Shown piece by piece: positions 52,543 through 62,645 of a stretch of 64,000 nucleotides of DNA. The notes beneath the pieces are model-generated. The model saw only the letters and a program-made list of their open reading frames with translations. It made no database searches and was not told the origin of the DNA. Both the position numbers and the translations under genes were made by a program. Numbering within the stretch: position 1 is the stretch's first letter; each line of letters opens with the position of its first letter. Source of the DNA: Streptomyces pseudovenezuelae (GTDB lineage Bacteria; Actinomycetota; Actinomycetes; Streptomycetales; Streptomycetaceae); contig NZ_JARXVH010000005.1 in the NCBI RefSeq assembly GCF_029892565.1, forward strand, positions 1 to 64,000, in the 5' to 3' direction.

Positions 52543-53240
52543 CCCTTCTTCCCGGGGCGCCGTACGTGCACCGACAGGAGCGGCGTGCGGGCCAGCCCCA
52601 GACCCTTGACCGCCTCGTCGAGGGCGGTGTCCAGGTCGTCGTGCACGTCGTCCAGTTCGCGGAAGTGGGAGACGGCGTACACGTCGGCGCGGGTACGGCG
52701 CACGCGCACGCGTGCCGACTGGACGCCGGCGACCTCCATGGCGCGGTCGCGCAGGACCAGGGCGGCGGCGTTGCGGTGCAGTCCGGCGCTCACGTCGGCG
52801 TGCGCACGCCGCATCGGCAGCACCGCGCGCAGGCCGGGCGTGGCGGCGAGGGCGATCAGCCAGAGGCCGAGGGCCGCGGCGACGCCGGCGCCGACGAGCA
52901 CCGCGGTGTCGTCCAGGGGGCGTTCGGCGAGTTGGCCGGCCAGTTCGCGGCGCCAGTGCATGGCGGGCCGATCCGCGCGTACTGCTGCGATGTCGTAGAG
53001 GAAGAGGCCTGTCACGGCCAGGAGGAGCAGGGCTACGACGGTCGCGGGGACGCGCCGTGCCGACCAGAAGCGGCCCTGACCGCCGCCCTTGCCGACGACG
53101 GCCTCCTTGCCCGTGTCCTCGCCGTCGGGCAGGGGTGGTGGCCAGTGCTCGGCCGCCGAACCGTCGCCCTCGGGTGCCCTCTCGATCACCGGTAGTCGCT
53201 GTGTGGTGCCTTCGCCCTCGGAGCCCTGGGGCTCGCTCAT
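52539..53240 (-). CDS. DUF6286 domain membrane protein
   Basis: A 233-residue protein: a hydrophilic Pro/Gly-rich N-terminus, two helices (ATVVALLLLAVTGLFLYDIAAV; DTAVLVGAGVAAALGLWLIALAAT), and a soluble domain RAHADVSAGLHRNAAALVLRDRAMEVAGVQSARVRVRR resembling Asp23-type folds. Conserved in actinobacterial Asp23 operons; role unknown. ATG at 53240 overlaps the upstream stop. Confidence 0.82.
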   Translation of the reverse strand: MSEPQGSEGEGTTQRLPVIERAPEGDGSAAEHWPPPLPDGEDTGKEAVVGKGGGQGRFWSARRVPATVVALLLLAVTGLFLYDIAAVRADRPAMHWRRELAGQLAERPLDDTAVLVGAGVAAALGLWLIALAATPGLRAVLPMRRAHADVSAGLHRNAAALVLRDRAMEVAGVQSARVRVRRTRADVYAVSHFRELDDVHDDLDTALDEAVKGLGLARTPLLSVHVRRPGKKG

Positions 53241-53620
53241 CGCGTCCTCCCCTGTCCCGCGCCGTATAGGGGTGCTGGATGCAGCCGTTCCACGTGCACG
53301 GCGACCTCGGGCACCTCCATGTCCACCAACGCGACTACCCGCTCGACCACCTTGTGACGCACATCCGCGCATCGGGTCCCGATGTCGCTCGGATAGTCGA
53401 GTTCGACGTGCACGCGTACGTGGGCGACGTTGTGGCGAACCACGACGGTGGCGTGCGGGGACACGGCGTCCGCCGGCAGCGGGCCGAGGGCCTCGCGGGC
53501 CGCCTGGGCGGCGATCTTCGAGACCACCCGGTCGGCGATCCGGGTCGCCCCGCGCTCACCCGGCGGGAGCGCCGCCCGACCGCTGCCGGGAGACTCGGTC
53601 CCCGCGCTCATGGACGTCAC
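53237..53620 (-). CDS. Asp23/Gls24 family envelope-stress protein (short)
   Basis: A 127-residue Asp23-family protein: TRIADRVVSKIAAQAAREALG and ATVVVRHNVAHVRVHVELDYPSDIGTRCADVRHKVVERVVALVDMEVPEVAVHVERL. The GTG at 53620 overlaps the preceding stop (GTGA), matching the junction style of this operon; ATG at 53611 is an alternative. Confidence 0.86.
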   Translation of the reverse strand: MTSMSAGTESPGSGRAALPPGERGATRIADRVVSKIAAQAAREALGPLPADAVSPHATVVVRHNVAHVRVHVELDYPSDIGTRCADVRHKVVERVVALVDMEVPEVAVHVERLHPAPLYGAGQGRTR

Positions 53621-53802
53621 CGCCGCCGGTCGTCACGCGTGCGGAAGAAGTCCCCGATCTCCAGGTCCCCCTCCAGGAACCGGCCGACGACGAAACCGAT
53701 CGCGCCCAGGGCTGCCACCAGGAGGAAGGCCCCGAAGCCACCGAAGTATCCGGCGAATCCCAGTGCCATCCCGGCGATCATGCCCACCACGGCCATGCTC
53801 AT
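53617..53802 (-). CDS. Small DUF2273-like membrane protein
   Basis: A 61-residue protein with two close hydrophobic helices (VVGMIAGMALGFAGYFGGFGAFLLVAALGAIGFVVGRFLE) and a charged tail (FFRTRDDRRR). DUF2273 proteins accompany Asp23 proteins in Firmicutes and actinobacteria. Good RBS (GGAGGAGAA) 4 bases upstream of the ATG. Overlaps the following Asp23 gene. Confidence 0.82.
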   Translation of the reverse strand: MSMAVVGMIAGMALGFAGYFGGFGAFLLVAALGAIGFVVGRFLEGDLEIGDFFRTRDDRRR

Positions 53803-53830
53803 GGTGTTCTCCTCCGCTCGTCCGCCCCCG

Positions 53831-54310
53831 TCACTGGATCCGGGGTTCCGGCTCGTCGTCGTCTTCGTCCGGCAGCTTCACGTCACTCACGGCGATGTTG
53901 ACCTCGACGACCTCGAGGCCGGTCATCCGCTCCACCGCGGCGACGACGTTCTCGCGCACGGCCCGTGCGACGTCGGCGATCGACACGCCGTATTCGACGA
54001 CGATCTCCAGGTCGAGCGCCGTCTGCACCTCGCCGACCTCGGCCTTCACCCCGCGACTCACCGACTTGGAGCCACCGGGCACCCGGTCGCGCACCGCCCC
54101 GAAGGTCCGGCTGAGGCCGCTGCCCATCGCGTGGACGCCCAGGACGTCACGCGCGGCGAGCCCGGCGATCTTCTCCACCACGCCGTCGGCGATGGTCGTC
54201 CGCCCGCGCGACGCCGGGTCGCCGCCGCCGCGTTTGGTGGGCTTGCGGGTCTGCACCTGGCCCGCGTTCTCCGCGGCCTGCACCCGGGCCTGCTCCGTCA
54301 TGTCGGTCAT
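53831..54310 (-). CDS. Asp23/Gls24 family envelope-stress protein (long)
   Basis: A 159-residue Asp23-family protein with TTIADGVVEKIAGLAARDVLGVHAMG, a long loop, and DLEIVVEYGVSIADVARAVRENVVAAVERMTGLEVVEVNIAVSDVKL. First gene of a five-gene operon with DUF2273, a second Asp23, DUF6286 and AmaP. Expected at the membrane as part of a cell-envelope stress scaffold. Confidence 0.9.
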   Translation of the reverse strand: MTDMTEQARVQAAENAGQVQTRKPTKRGGGDPASRGRTTIADGVVEKIAGLAARDVLGVHAMGSGLSRTFGAVRDRVPGGSKSVSRGVKAEVGEVQTALDLEIVVEYGVSIADVARAVRENVVAAVERMTGLEVVEVNIAVSDVKLPDEDDDEPEPRIQ

Positions 54311-54397
54311 GGCCGTACGTCCCTTCCGGTCGTCGTCCTTCGACCACCGTATGTGGGGTTGCGCCACCGCGCCCCGGGGATGCGGCAGGCTGGGGCA

Positions 54398-55102
54398 ATG
54401 ACGGCGGATCAGTGGGCGCACGCGGTACGACATCGGCTCGGGCTCGGCAGACTGCTGCCCCTGGGCGGTCCGCGCGACGGCGCGTGGATCACGGAGGAGG
54501 CGGCCGGGGCGGTGCTGCGACGCGCGGCCGGGGGCCTGTGCGGGGTACGGCTGGAGGCGCTGCGGATCGCGCTCGCCGATCCGGAGGAGGCCGACAGTGC
54601 CGTACCGCCGCCGCCCAGTGCGCTGCCGCCCGGTCCGCTGAAGGTGACGGCGGAGTTCGCGGCCACGGCGGCCCAGGCGCTGCCGACGGCGGCGGACCGG
54701 CTGCGTGAGGCGCTGGCGACCGCGGCGACCCAGCGGCTGGGCCTGACGGTCGTGGAGGTGGATCTGCGGGTCACGGCCCTGCTGGACGAGGAGCCGGAGC
54801 CCGCGCCGCAGCAGGAGCCGTCCGTACCGGCGGCGCCGGAGCCCTCGGGCGGGGACGAGGAACGCGTGGCCGCGGCCGCCCTGGCCGTCGCGGGGGTGGT
54901 CGGCCTGACCCGGGGCCTGGGCCGGGCGGTGCACATCGAGGAGCGGCGGGAGGAAGGGGCGCTGGCGCACCGCCACGTGCGCGTGGAGCTCGCCGTCCGC
55001 ACGGACCGGCGGGCACTGGAGGTGGCCCTGGAGGTCCGTGCGGCGGTGTCCGGGGCGCTGCCCGATCACCCGACGGTGGCGGTATTGGTGACGGCGGCCT
55101 GA
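54398..55102 (+). CDS. Actinobacterial protein with two Asp23-like halves ('nucleopolyhedrovirus P10' annotation family)
   Basis: A 234-residue soluble protein. Two segments (ALATAATQRLGLTVVEVDLRVTALLDEE; HRHVRVELAVRTDRRALEVALEVRAAV) look like Asp23 strands and helices joined by a Pro/Glu-rich linker. Homologues are often auto-labelled nucleopolyhedrovirus P10 proteins, which is misleading. Its position divergent from the Asp23 operon (87-bp gap) suggests the same pathway. Function unproven. Confidence 0.72.
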   Translation: MTADQWAHAVRHRLGLGRLLPLGGPRDGAWITEEAAGAVLRRAAGGLCGVRLEALRIALADPEEADSAVPPPPSALPPGPLKVTAEFAATAAQALPTAADRLREALATAATQRLGLTVVEVDLRVTALLDEEPEPAPQQEPSVPAAPEPSGGDEERVAAAALAVAGVVGLTRGLGRAVHIEERREEGALAHRHVRVELAVRTDRRALEVALEVRAAVSGALPDHPTVAVLVTAA

Positions 55103-55118
55103 GACGGCCCGTGCGGGG

Positions 55119-55922
55119 CTATTCGCCGAGGCCGGCGAGGTCCCGCAGCCGACGTGCCTGCGCGGCCCGCTCGGCGGCGCGCTGATCGTCGTAGGACCGG
55201 CCCTGCGCCCCGCGCAGCAGCGCCTTGGTCTCGATGACGGCGTCCCGGGGCGCGCCCAGGAGAGCGGACGCCAGGTCCTGTACGGCGGCGTCGAGCTGGT
55301 CGCCGGGCACGGCGAGGTTGGCGAGCCCGATGGTGACGGACTCCTCGGCCGGTACGGCCCGTCCGGTCGCGCAGATCTCCAGCGCGCGGGCGTAGCCGAC
55401 CAGGCTGAGCAGCGGATACGTGCCCGTCAGGTCCGGCACCAGGCCGAGGCTGGTCTCGCGCATGGCGAACTGCACGTCGTCCGCGACGACGCGCAGGTCA
55501 CAGGCGAGGGCGAGCTGGAAGCCCGCGCCGATGGCATGTCCCTGTACGGCGGCGATGGAGACGATGTCGCTCCGGCGCCACCAGGTGAAGCCCTCCTGGA
55601 ACTCGGCGATGCTCGCGTCGAGTTCACCGTCGCCGCTGCGCGCGAGATCGATGAACGTCGGCTCGCCCTCGATGCCTTCGGGCGTGAACATCTGCCGGTC
55701 GAGGCCGGCGGAGAAGGAACGGCCCTCGGCGCGCAGCACGACGACCCGGACCGACCCCGGCAGCTGACGCCCGGCTTCGGCGAGCGCGCGCCACAGCGCG
55801 GGGCTCTGCGCGTTGCGCTTGGCCGGGTTGGTCAGCGTCACCGTGGCGATCGCGTCGTCGACGGTGAGCCGTACGCCGTCCTTGTCGAGTACCGGACCGA
55901 GGTCCTGGGCGGGCGAAGCCAA
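55119..55922 (-). CDS. Enoyl-CoA hydratase/isomerase family protein
   Basis: A 267-residue crotonase-fold enzyme: GRSFSAGLDRQMF oxyanion segment, AAVQGHAIGAGFQLALACDLRV, and ETSLGLVPDLTG (catalytic acid position). Acts in beta-oxidation or side-chain catabolism. The start is TTG at 55922 because GGAGG lies 7 bases upstream and no ATG/GTG is near. A 32-bp palindrome separates it from gbn. Confidence 0.9.
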   Translation of the reverse strand: MASPAQDLGPVLDKDGVRLTVDDAIATVTLTNPAKRNAQSPALWRALAEAGRQLPGSVRVVVLRAEGRSFSAGLDRQMFTPEGIEGEPTFIDLARSGDGELDASIAEFQEGFTWWRRSDIVSIAAVQGHAIGAGFQLALACDLRVVADDVQFAMRETSLGLVPDLTGTYPLLSLVGYARALEICATGRAVPAEESVTIGLANLAVPGDQLDAAVQDLASALLGAPRDAVIETKALLRGAQGRSYDDQRAAERAAQARRLRDLAGLGE

Positions 55923-55983
55923 TGGGTGCCTCCGATGAGTGCGGTCAGCAGAGCAAACTACTAGCTAAGTGACTGCACAGTAA

Positions 55984-56015
55984 CCACCCGGTCGGTCAGC
56001 TGACCGACCGGGTGG
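55984..56015. terminator. 32-bp perfect palindrome after gbn
   Basis: CCACCCGGTCGGTCAG / CTGACCGACCGGGTGG is perfectly self-complementary from 55984 to 56015. It lies 30 bp after the gbn stop (minus strand) and upstream of the enoyl-CoA hydratase promoter, the position of a terminator. Confidence 0.82.
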
Positions 56016-56044
56016 CCACCATCGAAGCGATGGACCGCCCGGAG

Positions 56045-56266
56045 TCAGGACGCGGCGGCTTTTTTGCCTCGTGTCGCCCCGCCACGCCCACGAAGCGTGA
56101 CGCCCGACTCACTGAGCATCCGGTGCACGAAGCCATACGAGCGGCCGGTCTCTTCGGCCAGCGCCCGAATGCTCGCACCGGAGTCGTACTTCTTTTTCAG
56201 GTCTGCCGCGAGCTTGTCGCGCGCGGCGCCGGTTACCCGGCTGCCCTTCTTCAGAGTCTCGGCCAC
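56045..56266 (-). CDS. gbn: Gbn-like GATC-binding nucleoid-associated protein (HTH)
   Basis: A 73-residue basic protein, VAETLKKGSRVTGAARDKLAADLKKKYDSGASIRALAEETGRSYGFVHRMLSESGVTLRGRGG ending KKAAAS. It is a single HTH related to the Lsr2 DNA-binding half, matching S. coelicolor SCO1839, which has been described as Gbn, a nucleoid protein with a GATC core in its sites (from memory). GTG at 56266 follows AGGAGG 6 bases upstream. Its neighbours here, an ABC-F gene and enoyl-CoA hydratase, are the same as I recall around SCO1839-1840. Confidence 0.85.
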   Translation of the reverse strand: MAETLKKGSRVTGAARDKLAADLKKKYDSGASIRALAEETGRSYGFVHRMLSESGVTLRGRGGATRGKKAAAS

Positions 56267-56615
56267 CCGTGCCTCCTCATGGGAAGTGCGCTCTGGTCTC
56301 CTCATGATCACCCCTCCGGGCCTTCATGGCCACCCATTCGGCAAGGTCGGTGAGACAGGGTTTTGACGACAGGAGTGCGTCCACACAAGGGGAATCTGTG
56401 ATTCCACACAGTCGCGTTCGTACCGCCGAACGGGTTATTTCGCGAAGTGCCAGGTCAGGGACGTGCGACGGCCGAGCCCTTGTCGATAAAGGACTCGGCC
56501 GCGAAATCGATGTAGGACACACTTCGGTACGAGGAGATCTCACACAGATGGTGGATCACGGATCGGCCGAATGATCCATACGCAGTGGATCACGCCTTCG
56601 ATCAAGCCAGAGCGA
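56267..56615. promoter_or_regulatory. gbn upstream region: palindrome, hairpin and GATC cluster
   Basis: This 349-bp gap has no credible gene. It holds GGAATC-TGT-GATTCC (56391-56405), an operator-like palindrome about 130 bp before gbn; a hairpin GGCCGAG...CTCGGCC (56470-56500) that may end the ABC-F transcript; and, at its right end, a dense set of GATC sites (listed separately). No U-tract terminator is visible. Confidence 0.55.

Positions 56616-56617
<2 letters not shown>
56536..56617. other. Cluster of seven GATC sites
   Basis: GATC occurs at 56536, 56553, 56561, 56573, 56588, 56600 and 56614, seven times in 82 bp, where chance at this base composition would give well under one. GTGGATCAC occurs twice (56551-56559 and 56586-56594), and TGGATCA/TGATCCA form an inverted repeat (56552-56578). 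Adjacent to gbn, whose product is thought to bind GATC. Confidence 0.7.
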
Positions 56618-58214
<1,597 letters not shown>

Positions 58215-58304
58215 GGACAGACTCCAGGCGGGAAGAGGTTGACGATGGGCGGCTGAGGACGTTCCCGCCGTCTAATGCGCGAGGAGAAGGGCCATGGGAC
58301 AAGT

Positions 58305-59139
58305 CTAACGGGGCCGTGCAAGCACTTTTTCTGCGTTCGCGTGTTCGGGCCGCTTCCCCGGCAGCCCGTTGCCCAGCGGCGTGCGGCCCGGGGTGATCCG
58401 CCCCAGGTCGTCGACCGCGATGAGCTGCGCCGTCCAGTCGGCGTCCGCCGCACAGGGCTGGGCGACGAGCAGCACACGTGCGTGACGTACGGCACGTCCG
58501 GGCTCGAAGGCGCATCCTTCGTTGGCGGGCAGCACCCAGCGCAGATCGCCGTCGGCGATGCGGTACGCGGAGATACGCGACGGGGTGACGACGGCGAGGT
58601 TGCCCCGGCCGAGGGGGCGGAGGACGCCGGTGCCGCCCTGGGTGGGGAGCCAGGTGCCGGTGGCGGGGAGGGAGCGGTGCCAGCGGATGGAGGGGCGGTG
58701 GGGGCGGCGGTATCCACGCCGGTGCCAGTGGTCGAGCCGGTGGTCGTGTCCGTGACCAGTCCGTCGTCCCAGAGTGCGATCGCGTCTTCGCGCGCGTGGA
58801 GCACGGTCAGAGGGCGACGGCCGTCCCGCGTGTAACGCCAGTGGAGCTCGCCGGAGTGGGGGTCGTACGCCTCGACGGCGGACCGTGGATGCCGAGGGCC
58901 GGTGTGGCGGCGGAACGGTGGGCGGGCTGGGGCTCCACGCGTTCGTGGAGCGTGAGGTGGTCGCCGTAGGGAGCGGGGCGCAGTTGGTGGGCGGTGAGGA
59001 GGGCCGTCGCGAGGAGGAGCGCGAGGGCCAGGGGGCGCAGGCGGCGGGAGCCCTCGGTAGAGGTGGACGGCGGAGGAGGTGGGGTCGGCGCGATGTCGGC
59101 CGTCTCCGTCACCTCGACGGCCTGCAGTACGACCACCAC
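58305..59139 (-). pseudogene. PQQ/BamB-like beta-propeller protein gene with two apparent frameshifts
   Basis: Three adjoining frames together give one protein. Frame 1 (from GTG 59139): a Pro-rich start then a membrane helix (RRLRPLALALLLATALLTA) and APYGDHLTLHERVEPQPA. Frame 2: AVEAYDPHSGELHWRYTRDGRRPL, LHAREDAIALWDDGLVTDT. Frame 3: IRWHRSLPATGTWLPTQGG, LAVVTPSRISAYRIADGDLRW, LPANEGCAFEPGRAV and on to LARPR at 58305. Shifts fall near 58910 and 58660-58690, both in C-rich runs. Either a true pseudogene or base errors. Intact homologues in other Streptomyces read as one frame, from memory. Confidence 0.65.
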
Positions 59140-59366
59140 GCCCCCTCGGAACCCTGCCCGACACCCGGCCCGGCCTCTGCGACGGCCGCTTCCCGCGGAT
59201 CCGGCAGAGCGTGGCCACGCGTGCGTGCGGCGCACCCGGCGCGCCGTCGGGACACGGCGGGTGGGCCGGGACGCGTCCCCCGTTCGGCCGCGGGCCCGGC
59301 GCCGGGCCCGTGGTGGCGGGCGAGGATGGCGGCAGGGGGACGACGTACGCAGAGGGTGGTGCCCCC

Positions 59367-60257
59367 GTGCAGTTCGACGACGACGCCCAGTTGGACACCT
59401 CCGAGGTGCAGGACGTGCGCGGCAGCCGGATCCCGGGCGGCAGGGCGACCGTGGGCGGCGGCCTCGCCGGTCTGATCGCGCTGCTCCTCGGGCTCTTCTT
59501 CGGGGTCGGTCCTGACAACCTCGGGCTCTCCTCCGGTTCCGACCAGCCCGCGGCGACGGCCTCCTCGCTCGCGCAGGTCCAGCAGACCTGCCGTACCGGA
59601 CAGGACGCGAACGCCAAGGACGACTGCCGGATGGTGGCGGTGGTCAACAGCGTGCAGGACTTCTGGGACCAGGAGTTCGCGCGGCGAAGCGCGAGGTACA
59701 CGCGGTCCCCCACGGTGTTCTTCAGTCAGCAGATCGGGACCGCGTGCGGGACGGCGACCAGCGCGGTCGGGCCGTTCTACTGTCCTGGCGACCGGAAGGT
59801 CTATCTGGACCTGGGGTTCTTCGACGAGCTGCGGTCGAAGTTCGGCGCGAGCGGCGGGGCGTTCGCGCAGGCGTACGTCGTCGCGCACGAGTACGGGCAC
59901 CACGTGCAGGACCTGATGGGCACGCTGAGCCGGTCCCAGGACGGGCGGACGGGCGCGAACAGCAACGCGGTGAAGGTGGAGCTGCAGGCCGACTGCTACG
60001 CCGGGGTATGGGCGCACCACGCGACCACGACCAAGGACGAGTCGACCGGGCGGCCGCTGATCACCAGCCTCACGAACGCCGACATCCGGGACGGGCTGGA
60101 CGCGGCGGCGGCCGTGGGCGACGACCGGATCCAGGAGCGGTTCCAGGGCCGGGTGACGCCGGAGACCTGGACGCACGGGTCGGCGCAGCAGCGGCAGCAG
60201 TGGTTCGACCAGGGATACCGCAGCGGGGACATGGCGCAGTGCAACACCTTCCGCTGA
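59367..60257 (+). CDS. Neutral zinc metallopeptidase (YpfJ family, membrane-anchored)
   Basis: A 296-residue protein: N-terminal cytoplasmic stretch, one helix (GGLAGLIALLLGLFFGVGP, about residues 30-48), then a zinc protease domain with HEYGHHVQ at residue 174 and a downstream Glu in ELQADCYAGVW. PF04228-type; the physiological substrate is unknown. GTG at 59367 follows GAGGG. The 227-bp gap to the broken PQQ gene (59140-59366) has no gene. Confidence 0.9.
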   Translation: MQFDDDAQLDTSEVQDVRGSRIPGGRATVGGGLAGLIALLLGLFFGVGPDNLGLSSGSDQPAATASSLAQVQQTCRTGQDANAKDDCRMVAVVNSVQDFWDQEFARRSARYTRSPTVFFSQQIGTACGTATSAVGPFYCPGDRKVYLDLGFFDELRSKFGASGGAFAQAYVVAHEYGHHVQDLMGTLSRSQDGRTGANSNAVKVELQADCYAGVWAHHATTTKDESTGRPLITSLTNADIRDGLDAAAAVGDDRIQERFQGRVTPETWTHGSAQQRQQWFDQGYRSGDMAQCNTFR

Positions 60258-60387
60258 GCCGGCGCGCTCCCCACGCTCCCCCTGCAGCCTGAGCCGGCAT
60301 TCCCCCTTGTCGGGGCCGTTGTCAGTGGTCACTGCGAGACTGGGTCGTGACTGAGTTTCCGGCGGTGGTCACGAAGGGGTGATCGGC

Positions 60388-60801
60388 ATGGCAGGCACGA
60401 GCGGCGGACGTCCGAGCATGTACCCGACGCTGTTGTACGTCGACGCGAAGGCGGCGATCAAGCAGCTCACACAGGCCCTCGGCTTCACCGAGCTGTCGGT
60501 GTACGAGGGGGAGGACGGCAAGGTGCTGCACTCCGAACTGGTGCAGGGCAACGGAGTGGTGATGGTCAGCTCCAAGGGTCGAGGCGGCCTCTTCGACGCG
60601 GCGATGAAGAGCGCGGGCCCGTGCGGGGTGTACGTCGTCGTGGACGACGTCGACGTACACCACCAGCGGGCCGTGGACCACGGCGTGGAGATCCTGATGC
60701 CCCCGACCGACCAGGACTACGGCTCCCGGGACTACATCGCCCGCGACGCCGAGGGCAACATCTGGAGCTTCGGCACGTACGCGCCCGAGATACCGGCCTG
60801 A
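60388..60801 (+). CDS. VOC/glyoxalase superfamily protein
   Basis: A 137-residue beta-alpha-beta-beta-beta protein, MYPTLLYVDAKAAIKQLTQALGF and YIARDAEGNIWSFGTYAP, typical of PhnB-like vicinal-oxygen-chelate proteins. The ATG at 60388 has GAAGGGG 8 bases upstream. Metal ligands of true glyoxalases are not complete, so the reaction is unknown. Converges on the HEAT-like gene. Confidence 0.86.
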   Translation: MAGTSGGRPSMYPTLLYVDAKAAIKQLTQALGFTELSVYEGEDGKVLHSELVQGNGVVMVSSKGRGGLFDAAMKSAGPCGVYVVVDDVDVHHQRAVDHGVEILMPPTDQDYGSRDYIARDAEGNIWSFGTYAPEIPA

Positions 60802-60865
60802 GCGCCCCGTTCCCTTCCCGAGCCGTTCCCTGCTCGTTCCGTTCCCTGTCCCGACAGGCTCTGCC

Positions 60866-62401
60866 CTAGTTGCCCCCGGTATGGACCTGGAAGGCGGCCC
60901 GGCGCACCGCCTTCGCGAGTGCGGGGTCGGGGTGGGCGGCGGCCAGTGCGACCAGGACCTGCACGGTGCGGGGGTGGCCGACGGCGCGTACCTCGTCGAG
61001 GAGCATCGGGACGGTCGGCTGCACCGCGGACTCCAGGTGCCGCACCAGCATCGGCGCCTCGCCGTGGTCGGCGACGGCGGCCGCGGTGTCGACCCACAGC
61101 CAGGTGGCCTCTTCCCGGGTGAGCACCTCGTGGGCGTCCTCGGGGTCGATGCCGTCGTGCTCGGCGAGCCACAGGAGGGCGTAGGGGCGCAGGGTCGGCT
61201 CGTCGGCCACGGAGCGGACGTCGGGCTCGGCGGGGGCGCCGACCACCCGGATCGCCTCGAAGGCCAGGCCGCGCAGCAGGGCGTCGTCGCCACGGGCGGC
61301 GCCGAGCAGTTCGGTGACGGCGCTGCCGACGGGGCGGGCGGCGAGCCAGGCGCGGTACTCGGCGCGGGCCGCGTTGGGACGCAGCTGGGCGCAGCCGCGG
61401 AGCATCTCCTCGGCGGCGACCTCGATGTTGCCGGCGGGGCTCTGCGCGGCGACGCAGATCTGCTCCAGCTTGACCCACACCGCCCAGCTGCCGAGCGGGG
61501 TGAGCGTCGCCTGCCCGGTGCCGTAGGTGAGCGCGCCGACGTAGGCGAGCGCGTGCAGGGCCCAGTCGAGGAGGGGGGCGAGGGGGGTGTCGGTGGGGTC
61601 CGCGGAATCTGCCGGATCCGCGGGAACCACGAGAGCCGCGGGGTCCACGGGAATCGCGAGATCTGCGGGATCCACCGGAACCGCGGAGTCCACGGGAACC
61701 GCCGAGTCCGCGAGGCCCGCGGGATCCGTGAGCTGCGGCCGCCGCACCGACTCCGACTGCGGGCCGTACGGGATCTCGCAGCGTTCGGTGCGCAGTTCGG
61801 TGACCCGCTGCTCCAGGAGGTCGAGGAGCTGCTCCATGGGGACGGGGCCGGCGGACAGCTGGAGGAAGGAGAGCACCTGCGGCATCGCGGAGACGACCTC
61901 GGCGACGGCGGCGGGCTCGTGTTCCGGGGCTTCCGGGTGGGCGAGCGACCAGGCGTCGAAGAGGGCGACCCAGCCGCGCAGTACGGCACTGTCGTCGCGG
62001 TCCCAGGCGCGTAGCCGCCAGCCGGGGCGCGCGCTGTCGCCGTGCACCTCGACGAGGCCGGCGAGGCGGGCGGTGTCCCAGTCGGCGCGGACCTGGTGCA
62101 GGGTCAGGCCCAGTTCGTCGGCCGCGCGTTCGGCGGTGGACTCGGAGAGCGTGGCCTTGCCGTCGGCGGTGACACTGTCGCTGCCCGGTCCGAGGGCGGT
62201 GTCGGCCCAGCGGGCCAGGCGGGCCGCGTCGGCCAGGCCGGAGCGAGCCATTCTGGCCAGCTCGGCGGGGGCCGGTGTGCCCTCCGGGGGGCGGGGCGCG
62301 GGGCGGCGCGTGGGCCGCTGGTTCACAGCTCGGGGGGCGGCGGCCAGGGGTCGGGGGCGGACGAGTCGAAGCCTGGAGTCGCGCGGGATACGGGACGTCA
62401 C
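60866..62401 (-). CDS. Streptomyces HEAT-like helical-repeat protein with Val-Asp-Pro-Ala linker
   Basis: A 511-residue soluble protein of helical hairpins (LLRGLAFEAIRVVGAPAEPDVRSVADEPTLRPYALLWLAEHDG; AVQPTVPMLLDEVRAVGHPRTVQVLVALAAAHPD) like HEAT/PBS repeats, preceded by an N-terminal Pro-rich stretch and a helical region. A linker of DPAxxAxPVDxA repeats at residues about 220-270 comes from a small DNA repeat tract (61600-61735). GTG at 62401 is a tentative start. I recognise no named family beyond the helical repeats. Confidence 0.7.
   Translation of the reverse strand: MTSRIPRDSRLRLVRPRPLAAAPRAVNQRPTRRPAPRPPEGTPAPAELARMARSGLADAARLARWADTALGPGSDSVTADGKATLSESTAERAADELGLTLHQVRADWDTARLAGLVEVHGDSARPGWRLRAWDRDDSAVLRGWVALFDAWSLAHPEAPEHEPAAVAEVVSAMPQVLSFLQLSAGPVPMEQLLDLLEQRVTELRTERCEIPYGPQSESVRRPQLTDPAGLADSAVPVDSAVPVDPADLAIPVDPAALVVPADPADSADPTDTPLAPLLDWALHALAYVGALTYGTGQATLTPLGSWAVWVKLEQICVAAQSPAGNIEVAAEEMLRGCAQLRPNAARAEYRAWLAARPVGSAVTELLGAARGDDALLRGLAFEAIRVVGAPAEPDVRSVADEPTLRPYALLWLAEHDGIDPEDAHEVLTREEATWLWVDTAAAVADHGEAPMLVRHLESAVQPTVPMLLDEVRAVGHPRTVQVLVALAAAHPDPALAKAVRRAAFQVHTGGN
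61600..61735. repeat. Short imperfect GC tandem repeats inside the HEAT-like gene
   Basis: Units of about 15 bp (GGATCCGCGGGAACC, GGGTCCACGGGAATC, GGATCCACCGGAACC and variants) recur about nine times. On the coding minus strand they encode Val-Pro-Val-Asp-Pro-Ala-type residues. Prone to length change. Confidence 0.7.
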
Positions 62402-62645
62402 GGGTGCAGTCTTCCGGTTGACGGTCGGAAAACCCAAACGGAATGTCACGGCGGGCGACGGGGATGGCCAAGGCACGGGGTCCGGCGAGCCGCTCAGGAC
62501 CGAGAACCGGCCAGTGGTACGGCCTTAAACGGAATGACCGGGACCGGGGTGACGCCACCGCTGTGAGCGGGATGGCACAGCCGTTGTGAGCAGCCGCCGT
62601 CCGGTCACGCAGGCGCGCATCGGCGGGGCGGGAAACGGCGCGGCG

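Noticed and set aside
53279..54397. Long plus-strand frame ahead of the 234-residue Asp23-like protein
   Set aside because: It runs antisense over three Asp23-operon genes; the conserved start is at 54398.
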